Source of the DNA: Maribacter algarum (ex Lu et al. 2025) (nom. illeg.)
GTDB taxonomy: Bacteria; Bacteroidota; Bacteroidia; Flavobacteriales; Flavobacteriaceae
DNA length: 64,000 nt
Direction: 5' to 3'
NCBI GenBank assembly: GCA_947495915.1
Contig: CANMAW010000001.1
Coordinates: 434,001-498,000 of the forward strand
Of this stretch, positions 26,308 to 34,340 are shown piece after piece. Below the pieces are notes generated by a model. It was not told where the DNA came from, ran no database searches, and was given only the letters and a program-made list of their open reading frames with translations. Positions within the stretch are counted from its first letter, which is position 1. Every line of letters starts with the position of its first letter. The position numbers and the translations under genes are program-made.

Positions 26308-28650
26308 TTAAAAGCTAATGTCGTCTAAATCATCTTCAACATCAATACTTTTTTGAGCTTCTTCTCTGATTTTATCACAGTCTAACTCAATAGACATTCC
26401 ACTGGGCTTTTCAAAATCTTGATCAGAAATTCCTAAATCTTCATTTTCATAATTTTTCTTCATATAAATACCCCAAATCGGAAGGGCCATAGAAGCACCT
26501 TGGCCATATTTAATGCTTGCAAAATGAATAGATCGATTATCACCCCCAACCCAAACTCCGGTTACTAAATTTGGCACCATACCCATGAACCAACCATCAC
26601 TATTATTTTGAGTGGTTCCAGTTTTACCAGCAATAGGGTTAGTAAAGCCGTAAGGGTAGCCAGTAATAATCTCTTTGTATACTGTGGTATTCTTTTGTGA
26701 GCTATGTCGTAATCTTGTGCCTGAGCCACTTTCAGTAACTCCTTTCATTAAATCTAGCATCGTATAAGAAACCTCTTTGCTTAAAACATCTTTTGTTTCA
26801 GGTACGTATTCATAAAGTACCGTACCATTTTTATCTTCAATTCGTGTTACCATTACTGGTTTCACATAAACACCTTGATTAGCAAACATACCGTACGAAC
26901 CTACCATTTCATATACATTCATGTCAATCGTACCTAACGCAATAGAAGGCACTTCTAGAATTTCACGGGTTATTCCAGCATTTTTTGCTATTGACACTAC
27001 AGATTTTGGCCCCACTCGATCCATCAACTGGGCCGTAATGGTATTCTTAGAATTGGCTAATCCGTCTTTTAAGGTATAGGCCTTTCCTGAATATCTACCA
27101 TCTGAATTTTTAGGGCACCAGGCTTCCATATTGCCATGTTTGTGAGCTTCAATACAATATTGAGTATCTGGTAGGGTATCACATGGAGATAAGCGCAATT
27201 GATCAATAGCAGCAGCATACACAAAAGGCTTGAACGTAGAGCCCGCTTGTCGAGCACCTTGTCTAACATTGTCATATTGAAAATGTTTATAATCGACACC
27301 ACCAACCCAAGCTTTTACATGGCCTGTTTGTGGCTCCATCGACATCATTGCGGCACGTAAAAAAGTTTTATAATACCGTATAGAATCTAGAGGAGTCATT
27401 ACGGTATCTTTTTCTCGAGTTTCACTATTCCAATCAAAAACGCTCATTTCACGTTTTACATTGAATGAGGCTCGAATGTCTTTCTCTGACTTCCCTTCCT
27501 TTTTCATACGTCGCCATCGATCAGAATTTTTGATAGCGCGTTCAATTATGCCATCAATTTCACTTTTCTCTAAGTCTAAAAAAGGTGCTGTTCTATTTCG
27601 ATCAGGGGTATTTTGATGAAAAAATTCTGCCTGTAAATTTTTCATATGCATATCTACAGCCGCTTCGGCATTTGCCTGCATTCTTGAATCTACAGTGGTG
27701 TAAATTCTTAATCCATCTAAATACAAATTCCATTTATCACGCTCACCTTCAAGCGCGGGCTTCGGGTTTTTGGCAATCCAACCATTCATGAATCGTTGTA
27801 AGTACATTCTAAAATAGGTAGCAATACCGTCTCGGTGTGATTCTGGATTATAATTTAAATCTAATTCAAGTGCTTGAAGAGAGTCTTTTTGAGCTTCATT
27901 AATGTATTCATATCGCTCTAATTGACGAATCACTAGATTTCGCTTTTTCCAAGTTAATTCTTCTCGTCGCAGCGGATTGTAAAGTGATGAATTCTGCAAC
28001 ATACCAACCAACATAGCTGATTCTTGTGCTTTTAAGTCTTTGGGCTCTTTACCAAAATAAATTCTTGAGGCTGATCGAATTCCGTCAGCATTATTGCCAA
28101 AATCATAAATGTTCAAGTACATCTTTATGATCTCTTCTTTCGTATATCTACGCTCTAATTGGGTTGCTATTACCCATTCTTTTGCTTTTTGCTTTATGGT
28201 TTCGACAAGACCTCTTGATCTCGGACCAACATAAATCTGACGAGCCAATTGCTGAGTAATGGTACTTGCACCACCTCTTTTACCTAGGTAAGCAACAGCA
28301 CGTAGAGTACCAAACCAATCAATACCTGAATGATCATAAAAACGAGCATCTTCGCTAGCAATTAAAGCATCTACCAAGTTTTTTGGTAAATCATCATAAG
28401 AAACTGGAGTTCTATTATCATCAAGATAGAACTTTCCTAACAACTCATCATCAGAAGAGATAATTTGAGATGCTAAGTTGGTTTGAGGGTTTTCTAATGA
28501 TTCATAGGTGGGTAATGGTCCCAACCAACCCCATGAAGCTGATAAAAATAACAGCGCAATACTTAAAACTCCGATTCCGAATAAAATCCAAAACCACTTG
28601 ATAAATTTGAAATAAGAGGGTTTCTCTTTTTTCTTCACGGCTTTTGCCAT
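26308..28650 (-). CDS. mrcA: penicillin-binding protein 1A, bifunctional
   Basis: 780 residues. A short cytoplasmic N-terminus and one membrane helix (about 17-42) precede a GT51 transglycosylase domain (EDARFYDHSGIDWFG near residue 100, then GGASTITQQLARQ). The transpeptidase has STFKPF (Ser about 472), SKNT and GKTGTTQNNSDGW (about 672). It polymerises and crosslinks peptidoglycan. It lies four bases after gldH and is closed by a terminator. The acidic tail (SIDVEDDLDDISF) is normal for Bacteroidota members. The grouping of ricT, gldH and this gene is common in Flavobacteria. Confidence 0.95.
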   Translation of the reverse strand: MAKAVKKKEKPSYFKFIKWFWILFGIGVLSIALLFLSASWGWLGPLPTYESLENPQTNLASQIISSDDELLGKFYLDDNRTPVSYDDLPKNLVDALIASEDARFYDHSGIDWFGTLRAVAYLGKRGGASTITQQLARQIYVGPRSRGLVETIKQKAKEWVIATQLERRYTKEEIIKMYLNIYDFGNNADGIRSASRIYFGKEPKDLKAQESAMLVGMLQNSSLYNPLRREELTWKKRNLVIRQLERYEYINEAQKDSLQALELDLNYNPESHRDGIATYFRMYLQRFMNGWIAKNPKPALEGERDKWNLYLDGLRIYTTVDSRMQANAEAAVDMHMKNLQAEFFHQNTPDRNRTAPFLDLEKSEIDGIIERAIKNSDRWRRMKKEGKSEKDIRASFNVKREMSVFDWNSETREKDTVMTPLDSIRYYKTFLRAAMMSMEPQTGHVKAWVGGVDYKHFQYDNVRQGARQAGSTFKPFVYAAAIDQLRLSPCDTLPDTQYCIEAHKHGNMEAWCPKNSDGRYSGKAYTLKDGLANSKNTITAQLMDRVGPKSVVSIAKNAGITREILEVPSIALGTIDMNVYEMVGSYGMFANQGVYVKPVMVTRIEDKNGTVLYEYVPETKDVLSKEVSYTMLDLMKGVTESGSGTRLRHSSQKNTTVYKEIITGYPYGFTNPIAGKTGTTQNNSDGWFMGMVPNLVTGVWVGGDNRSIHFASIKYGQGASMALPIWGIYMKKNYENEDLGISDQDFEKPSGMSIELDCDKIREEAQKSIDVEDDLDDISF

Positions 28651-28654
28651 ACTA

Positions 28655-29140
28655 TTAATTATTACTTTTTACAATTTCGAAACCAACATCGGTGATTCCC
28701 TCAAGATTTATTAATCCGTTTACACTCCCATTTTTACGCATGGCATGTGAAACATTTAATGTATATACGCCAGATTCAGAAAAAACGATGTTCTCTTTAT
28801 ACCACAATTTGCTTTCCTTAATACTTCCATAGCCTTTGCCTAACCAAGTGCCGTCAGGTAGTGCCATTTCATATTCTAAAGTATCTGTTATGGTTTCACC
28901 ACCTGGATAGTTCAATTCGGTAATTAAAAACAGATTGTTATATGGAAACGAATTGTCATTTCGTACGTTGATAAACATATTGTGTTTTTCAATGGTATCT
29001 ATTTCAGAAAAACTAAAACTCAAAATCGAATCTTTAGCCCATACTCCGTTATTTGTAGAGTGAAAATCAGTTTTTACTAAAGATTCACTACAAGAGATAA
29101 GGCTTACAAAAATTAGGAAAATATAAAAACTTCTAAGCAT
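28655..29140 (-). CDS. gldH: gliding motility lipoprotein GldH
   Basis: 161 residues from the ATG at 29140. An in-frame upstream extension to 29344 exists but encodes a Lys/Arg/Ile-rich out-of-frame copy of the neighbour's low-complexity tail and is rejected. The start gives a lipoprotein signal (FLIFVSLISC). The body has the GldH features (FINVRNDNSFPYNNLFL, LPDGTWLGKGYGS). GldH is needed for gliding in Flavobacterium and is linked to the type IX secretion/gliding apparatus. It overlaps the stop of the ricT-like gene by eight bases, so the two are translationally coupled. Confidence 0.92.
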   Translation of the reverse strand: MLRSFYIFLIFVSLISCSESLVKTDFHSTNNGVWAKDSILSFSFSEIDTIEKHNMFINVRNDNSFPYNNLFLITELNYPGGETITDTLEYEMALPDGTWLGKGYGSIKESKLWYKENIVFSESGVYTLNVSHAMRKNGSVNGLINLEGITDVGFEIVKSNN

Positions 29141-30431
29141 TCTTTGGACGTCTTTTAGAACGATTGGTATTTTTTGAATTCTGTTGCTGGTTGCTTTGGC
29201 CTTTAGGCTTTTGGCTTCTACCTCTACTACTATTCTGCTTATTTTTATTTTGATTCTGGTTATTATTCTTCCCTTTATTCTGGTTGTTGTTTCTTCTCTT
29301 TTTATTACGATTTCGACTATTCTTACTTCTTTTAGGCTTATCAAATCTTGTTAAGCTATCTTGACCAACAACATTTTCAAAGACAACTCGCTCTTCAATT
29401 TCAACTAAGTTTTCAATTGCGTATTCTTCTAAACTAGCAACTTTCTCTTTCTTTTTATTCTTTTCTAATATTTCTTTTACTTGATCAGCCGATAATACAT
29501 GCCAATTAGCAGGCTCATCTTTATACGAAAACCAAAGTGTCGCCTTAAAAATATCTGTTTTTTGACAAAAAGCCAATCCCTTTTCCGTAAACAATTTGGT
29601 GTCTTGCGGCGGAAAATCTTTTAATGCATCTAAGTAAACATCTAACTCATAATTCAAACAACATTTAAGTTTACCACATTGACCCGCTAATTTCTGCGGA
29701 TTTAAAGATAGTTGTTGATAACGAGCTGCTGATGTACTTACTGATCTAAAATCTGTAAGCCATGTTGAGCAACATAATTCACGACCACAAGAACCTATTC
29801 CACCTAAACGCTGTGCTTCTTGCCGATAGCCAATTTGACGCATTTCAATACGAATGCCAAAAGCTTTCGCCATATCTTTTATCAACTGTCTAAAATCTAC
29901 ACGCTCTTCTGCAGTGTAATAAAAAGTAGCTTTTGATCCATCACCTTGAAACTCAACATCTGAAATTTTCATTTGTAGTTTTAAGATAATGGCAATTTCT
30001 CTTGCTCTTTTTTTTATCTCTTCTTCGCGATCACGAGATTTTTGCCAGATATCAATATCTTTCTGTGAAGCTTTTCGGTAAATTTTTGGAATTTCTTTGT
30101 CGTTAGCATCGACTTTTTTGCGCTTCATTTGCACCTTCACTAACTCACCAGTTAGCGTAACCATACCAATATCATGGCCTGATTGCGATTGCGTAGCAAC
30201 AATATCACCAATTGATAGTGATAGGTTTTCAGTATTTCTAAAAAATTCTTTTCTACTATTTTTAAATCTGACTTCAACACAATCAAATGGTTTTTCTCCA
30301 TTTGGTAGTGACATATTTGAAAGCCAATCAAAAACGGTTAATTTATTACAACCATCTGTGCCACAAGTGCCATTATTCTTGCAACCACGAGGTTGTCCGT
30401 CTTTGCCAGTCGAACAACTGCTACAACCCAT
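29133..30431 (-). CDS. ricT: PSP1-domain protein (RicT/YaaT-like) with low-complexity tail
   Basis: 432 residues. A Cys-rich N-terminus (Cys3, 6, 17, 23, 28) precedes the PSP1 domain, in which GSCGRELCCSTWL and QCGKLKCCLNYELD are the conserved cysteine blocks. B. subtilis RicT (YaaT) belongs to a Fe-S containing complex affecting RNA maturation and development. The last 75 residues are almost only Asn, Lys, Gln, Arg and Ser, a likely disordered RNA-binding tail. Coupled to gldH by an eight-base overlap. Function in Flavobacteria is not established. Confidence 0.88.
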   Translation of the reverse strand: MGCSSCSTGKDGQPRGCKNNGTCGTDGCNKLTVFDWLSNMSLPNGEKPFDCVEVRFKNSRKEFFRNTENLSLSIGDIVATQSQSGHDIGMVTLTGELVKVQMKRKKVDANDKEIPKIYRKASQKDIDIWQKSRDREEEIKKRAREIAIILKLQMKISDVEFQGDGSKATFYYTAEERVDFRQLIKDMAKAFGIRIEMRQIGYRQEAQRLGGIGSCGRELCCSTWLTDFRSVSTSAARYQQLSLNPQKLAGQCGKLKCCLNYELDVYLDALKDFPPQDTKLFTEKGLAFCQKTDIFKATLWFSYKDEPANWHVLSADQVKEILEKNKKKEKVASLEEYAIENLVEIEERVVFENVVGQDSLTRFDKPKRSKNSRNRNKKRRNNNQNKGKNNNQNQNKNKQNSSRGRSQKPKGQSNQQQNSKNTNRSKRRPKNA

Positions 30432-30588
30432 ATTTTATATATTGATTTGGAAAAACTTATATGGTTTTTGCCAAAAAAGGTTCATACTTTACTTAATTGT
30501 AAAGATATGATAATTTGTGGGTAATTTGGAAATGGAGATTAGTCACTAAACTAATTCTGATTATTAAAGATTACAACTAGATTGTTTT

Positions 30589-30825
30589 TTATTCCTCTTC
30601 ATCTAAATTCAACTCTTCATCAGCAACATCATACTTGAAGTATAATAATAATCCAACGACGATTAAACCTAACCTAATCACCCAGCCTATGGTCTCTCCG
30701 AAAAAATCAATCCAATTTAGAACATATAGGTTGATGGGCATGAATTTCAACGGAATTGAAATTATTCCTGCGATAGCTAAAACAATCCCCAAATTTGAAA
30801 TTTTTAATTTTTCCTGAGCGTTCAT
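30589..30825 (-). CDS. small two-helix membrane protein
   Basis: 78 residues, not recognised. Two hydrophobic segments (about 13-33 and 45-65) are joined by a short loop; the C-terminus is strongly acidic (DEELNLDEEE). There is no signal peptide, and the topology is probably both ends inside. It lies 12 bases downstream of trhO on the same strand and is probably cotranscribed with it. No function can be assigned. Confidence 0.75.
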   Translation of the reverse strand: MNAQEKLKISNLGIVLAIAGIISIPLKFMPINLYVLNWIDFFGETIGWVIRLGLIVVGLLLYFKYDVADEELNLDEEE

Positions 30826-30837
30826 TTCCAGATATTA

Positions 30838-31869
30838 TTATTTCTTAAACTTCAGTACTTCAGACCTACCCTTTTTGAAAATTTTATTACTGACTTCTTT
30901 ACCCCTACGCAAGGCTTTTTGCTCTTCATAAGGTAGGTTATAAACTTCTTGACATTCTATAGAGCAGCAGCTATCCATTTTCTCAGCGCATTCTTGACAT
31001 TGAATAAATAATAAATGACACGCCTCATTAGCACAATTCTCATGCGTATCACAAGGTTTACCGCATTGATGACAATTAGAAATTACCTCATCTGAAATAC
31101 GCTCACTTCGACGGTGGTCAAACACAAAGTTTTTTCCTTTGAATTTGTTTTCTAAATTCTGCTGTTCTACTTGCCGCGCATATTCAATGATACCACCTTC
31201 GAGCTGGTATACTTGCTTGAAACCCTTATGTTTATAGTAGGCACTTGCCTTTTCACACCGAATGCCACCGGTGCAATACATCACCAATTTTTTATCTTCT
31301 TTATGATCTGCAAGATCTTTTTCAATAATATCTAAAGAGTCTCGAAATGTATCTACATCTGGAGTTATCGCATTCTTAAAATGACCTATTTCACTTTCAT
31401 AATGATTACGCATGTCAACCAAAACAGTATCAGGGTCTTCAATAAGTTCATTGAACTTTTCAGCACCAACATGAATTCCTTTGTTAGTTACATCAAAACT
31501 TTGGTCGTTTAATCCGTCGGCGACAATTTTATTTCGCACTTTAACCTTTAGCTTTAGAAAAGACAAATTGTCTTGTTCAATGGCAATATTTAAACGCACA
31601 TTTTCTAAAAAAGTAATGCTATCTAAATGCATTTTAAATGCAATAAAGTTTTCAGCAGGTACTGATAATTGCGCATTTACACCTTCATGTGCGACATAAA
31701 TTCGCCCGAGAACATCAAGGTCGTTCCAACGAATAAATAAATGATTTCTTAAAATAGAAGGGTTGCCGATGTGTGCATATTTATAGAAAGAGATGGTAAG
31801 GCGTTCTTGCCCTGCTTCTTGAATTAAAGCCGCTCTTTCTTTAGCACTTAAGGTATTGTACAGTTGCAT
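30838..31869 (-). CDS. trhO: tRNA uridine(34) hydroxylase TrhO (rhodanese-like, YceA/UPF0176)
   Basis: 343 residues. The N-terminal acylphosphatase-like region is followed by a rhodanese domain with the active Cys in MYCTGGIRCEKAS, then a cysteine-rich C-terminus (CHQCGKPC, CANEAC, CQECAEK, CCSIEC) that should bind zinc. TrhO hydroxylates U34 in certain tRNAs using oxygen. First gene of a two-gene unit with the small membrane protein. The upstream gap of 314 bases to recA contains a terminator and a candidate RNA. Confidence 0.93.
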   Translation of the reverse strand: MQLYNTLSAKERAALIQEAGQERLTISFYKYAHIGNPSILRNHLFIRWNDLDVLGRIYVAHEGVNAQLSVPAENFIAFKMHLDSITFLENVRLNIAIEQDNLSFLKLKVKVRNKIVADGLNDQSFDVTNKGIHVGAEKFNELIEDPDTVLVDMRNHYESEIGHFKNAITPDVDTFRDSLDIIEKDLADHKEDKKLVMYCTGGIRCEKASAYYKHKGFKQVYQLEGGIIEYARQVEQQNLENKFKGKNFVFDHRRSERISDEVISNCHQCGKPCDTHENCANEACHLLFIQCQECAEKMDSCCSIECQEVYNLPYEEQKALRRGKEVSNKIFKKGRSEVLKFKK

Positions 31870-31933
31870 GCTGAACTAATAATTTAAGTTAAAGAATTAT
31901 TTTTTTGACTTTTCTAGAACAACAAAAATAAGA

Positions 31934-31967
31934 ATAAAAAAAGAGCCTCGAAAACTCGAGACTCTTT
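31934..31967 (-). terminator. strong terminator in a divergent intergenic gap
   Basis: AAAGAG-C-CTCGA (31940-31951) and TCGAG-A-CTCTTT (31956-31967) form a 12-position stem with one mismatch and a 4-base loop. On the minus strand it is followed by seven T; on the plus strand only three T follow. Since trhO and recA both start away from this point, it must serve another transcript. Confidence 0.85.
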
Positions 31968-32055
31968 ATCGGCCGTTCCATTTTTTTTCTTCTTCATAAC
32001 AGTTTCAAAAACGTGAAAAAGGAAGCGGCCACCGTTGCCTATTGCCGTTCAAAAC
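31934..32055 (-). ncRNA. candidate minus-strand small RNA between trhO and recA
   Basis: The terminator implies an independent transcript. Upstream of it GGCCGCTTCC (32021-32030 read on the minus strand) can pair with GGAACGGCC (31971-31979) with one bulge, giving a long closing stem over a T/A-rich apical region. The GC-rich arms stand out from the AT-rich surroundings. The 5' end near 32055 is a guess: TACTATTG and TTGTTTTG just upstream are one-mismatch -7 elements with no matching -33. A 27-codon frame beginning MKKKKNGTADKES also crosses the region but would read through the terminator. Confidence 0.45.
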
Positions 32056-32128
32056 AATAGTAAAAATTTGAGTTAGTATTGTTCTTTTTAAACTAGATGC
32101 AGTATTTCTAAAAAGGTTGCGTTGCACA

Positions 32129-32159
32129 TTGTTATATGCAAAAAGAATTGGTAATTTAG
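32129..32159 (+). promoter_or_regulatory. recA promoter
   Basis: TTG at 32129-32131 and TAATTTAG at 32152-32159 (one mismatch to TAnnTTTG) are 20 bases apart. The leader would be about 18 bases and contains a four-codon frame (MRKL) whose TGA overlaps the recA ATG. No SOS box of known type was recognised. Confidence 0.6.
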
Positions 32160-32183
32160 CCTTCCGATTAAAATGAGAAAACT

Positions 32184-33188
32184 ATGAGTTCTGAGAAAGA
32201 TGCAAAACTAAAAGCCTTAAAATTAACCCTTGACAAACTAGACAAAACCTATGGAAAAGGTGCTGTCATGAAAATGGGTGATAGTGTTATTGAAGATGTT
32301 GAAGTTATTCCTTCAGGATCTTTAGGTCTTGATATTGCATTGGGTGTTGGCGGTTACCCTCGTGGAAGGGTCATTGAAATATATGGGCCAGAATCTTCAG
32401 GAAAAACAACATTGACGCTACACGCTATAGCAGAAGCACAAAAGCAAGGTGGTATCGCCGCATTTATTGATGCTGAACATGCCTTCGATAGATTTTATGC
32501 AGAAAAACTTGGTGTAGATATTGACAATCTTATTATTTCTCAACCAGACAATGGAGAACAAGGTTTGGAGATTGCAGATAACTTAATTCGTTCAGGTGCA
32601 ATTGACATTGTGGTCATTGATTCCGTGGCAGCTTTGACTCCAAAGAGCGAAATTGAAGGAGAAATGGGAGACTCAAAAATGGGACTTCATGCACGATTAA
32701 TGTCACAAGCATTAAGAAAACTAACTGGCTCAATCAGCAAAACTCATTGCACCGTAATCTTCATTAACCAATTGCGTGAAAAAATTGGGGTGATGTTTGG
32801 AAATCCAGAAACTACAACTGGTGGTAATGCCCTTAAGTTTTATGCTTCAGTACGTTTAGATATTCGAAGATCAACTCAAATTAAAAATACCGATGGTGCG
32901 GTGCAAGGTAACAAGACCCGTGTTAAAGTAGTAAAAAACAAAGTTGCTCCTCCATTCAGGACTACGGAATTTGACATCATGTACGGTGAGGGAATTTCTA
33001 AAGTTGGCGAAGTTATTGATTTGGGTGTAGAATATGAAATCATCAAGAAAAGTGGTTCTTGGTTTAGTTATGGTGACACCAAATTAGGTCAAGGTCGTGA
33101 TGCCGTAAAGGGTCTATTATTAGATAATCCTGAACTTTTTGAAGAATTAGACGCTAAAATTCGAGAAGCTATTAACGCGGTTAAATAA
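32184..33188 (+). CDS. recA: recombinase RecA
   Basis: 334 residues, the normal length. Walker A GPESSGKT near residues 69-76, Walker [10 protein letters not shown], and the L2 loop region [23 protein letters not shown] are all intact. It forms filaments on single-stranded DNA, drives strand exchange and activates the SOS response. Monocistronic in appearance. A tiny upstream frame overlaps its start codon as ATGA. Confidence 0.98.
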   Translation: MSSEKDAKLKALKLTLDKLDKTYGKGAVMKMGDSVIEDVEVIPSGSLGLDIALGVGGYPRGRVIEIYGPESSGKTTLTLHAIAEAQKQGGIAAFIDAEHAFDRFYAEKLGVDIDNLIISQPDNGEQGLEIADNLIRSGAIDIVVIDSVAALTPKSEIEGEMGDSKMGLHARLMSQALRKLTGSISKTHCTVIFINQLREKIGVMFGNPETTTGGNALKFYASVRLDIRRSTQIKNTDGAVQGNKTRVKVVKNKVAPPFRTTEFDIMYGEGISKVGEVIDLGVEYEIIKKSGSWFSYGDTKLGQGRDAVKGLLLDNPELFEELDAKIREAINAVK

Positions 33189-33264
33189 CATAATCATCTT
33201 TCTCTTTTTTCATTTACGCAACCTTTAGTTATTCTTTACATCTACTGAATAAAATTGTTTGCTA

Positions 33265-33690
33265 ATGAAAAAGTGCCTTTATAAGTCTTTTATATTGGTT
33301 ACATTGCTAGTACTAAGTTCTTGTATAAAGGATAATGAGCCGAATTTTCAATTCGTACCATTAACTATACAAAGTGCTGAGCTACCTGATTCGTTTCAAT
33401 TAAATCAAACGTATCAAATTGATGTAACTTATAGCGTACCTAATGGGTGTACAGATTTTTACAGGTTTGATGTCACTTCTAGTGATACAAGCACGCGAAA
33501 CCGCAATGTGGTTGTATTTGGCACCATGCGTATTGATGAAGAGCTTTCATGTACGCAAGAAACTCAAGAACAAAAAAGTACCTTCAATTTCAGGGTTGAT
33601 TACACAGAAACATATGTTTTTCGTTTTTGGCAAGGAGAAGATGCTGATGGTAATCAACAATATTTAGAAATTGAAGTTCCTGTTATATAA
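33265..33690 (+). CDS. lipoprotein upstream of an ECF sigma factor
   Basis: 141 residues from the ATG at 33265 (an in-frame TTG at 33259 is less likely). Lipoprotein signal with lipobox LSSC. The mature part has beta-rich spacing (FQLNQTYQIDVTYSVPNGCTDFYRF) and two cysteines that could pair. Not recognised. The sigma factor gene starts 37 bases after its stop and is followed by the trans-envelope barrel protein, so the three may form one signalling unit. Confidence 0.8.
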   Translation: MKKCLYKSFILVTLLVLSSCIKDNEPNFQFVPLTIQSAELPDSFQLNQTYQIDVTYSVPNGCTDFYRFDVTSSDTSTRNRNVVVFGTMRIDEELSCTQETQEQKSTFNFRVDYTETYVFRFWQGEDADGNQQYLEIEVPVI

Positions 33691-33727
33691 GACAGCAAAG
33701 AATTATAAATAACCAATCCAACAACAT

Positions 33728-34294
33728 TTGAGTCTGGAAGAACTCATAAGCCACTGTAAAAAAGGAGACCGAAAGGCACAAGCCCAACTTTATAGACAAT
33801 TTGCATCTATATTGTTTGGTATCTGCCTCAAATACTCACGTAACAAAACAGAGGCTCAAGACAATCTTCACGATAGTTTTATGACCATATTTGATAAAAT
33901 TGGTCAATACAGTGGCAAGGGCTCGTTTGAGGGATGGATGAAACGCATAACAGTTAATACCGTATTACAGAAATACAGAAAAGAAGAACATTTAAACATA
34001 GTTTCTGAAAATAGTGCAATAGAAGTAAAGGTAGATGATGTTTACGCTGAAATCGATTTACAAACGCTATTAAAATATATTCAAGAATTACCGAATAAAT
34101 ATCGATTGACCTTTAACTTATATGTTTTAGATGGATATTCTCATAAAGAGATAAGTCAACAATTAGGAACCTCCGTTGGAACATCAAAATCAAATCTTGC
34201 ACGAGCAAGAGTATTATTAAAGGAAAAAATTGAGACAGCAAAGAACAAAGCCATCATTGGATTCATTTTAGTTTTTATTCAAAACCTAATGTGA
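33728..34294 (+). CDS. RNA polymerase ECF sigma factor
   Basis: 188 residues starting with TTG, the only plausible start in the short gap. Sigma region 2 is in the N-terminal half (AQLYRQFASILFGICLKY, DNLHDSFMTIFDKIGQY) and region 4 near residues 125-165 (LPNKYRLTFNLYVLDGYSHK followed by a helix-turn-helix with TSVGTSKSNLARAR). The C-terminus ends in a hydrophobic stretch (AIIGFILVFIQNLM). It directs RNA polymerase to a small regulon, probably under control of the following gene's cytoplasmic tail. Confidence 0.93.
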   Translation: MSLEELISHCKKGDRKAQAQLYRQFASILFGICLKYSRNKTEAQDNLHDSFMTIFDKIGQYSGKGSFEGWMKRITVNTVLQKYRKEEHLNIVSENSAIEVKVDDVYAEIDLQTLLKYIQELPNKYRLTFNLYVLDGYSHKEISQQLGTSVGTSKSNLARARVLLKEKIETAKNKAIIGFILVFIQNLM

Positions 34295-34340
34295 TTCATG
34301 AAAAAAAACATCAAAATAAAAATACCTAAGACCTAAAACC

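Noticed and set aside
28655-29344. 229-residue version of GldH
   Set aside because: The extra N-terminus is the out-of-frame reading of the ricT low-complexity tail; the lipoprotein signal begins at 29140.
31914-31997. 27-codon frame beginning MKKKKNGTADKES
   Set aside because: It reads through the strong terminator and ends in a Leu/Phe run made by the T-tract; an RNA is the better explanation.
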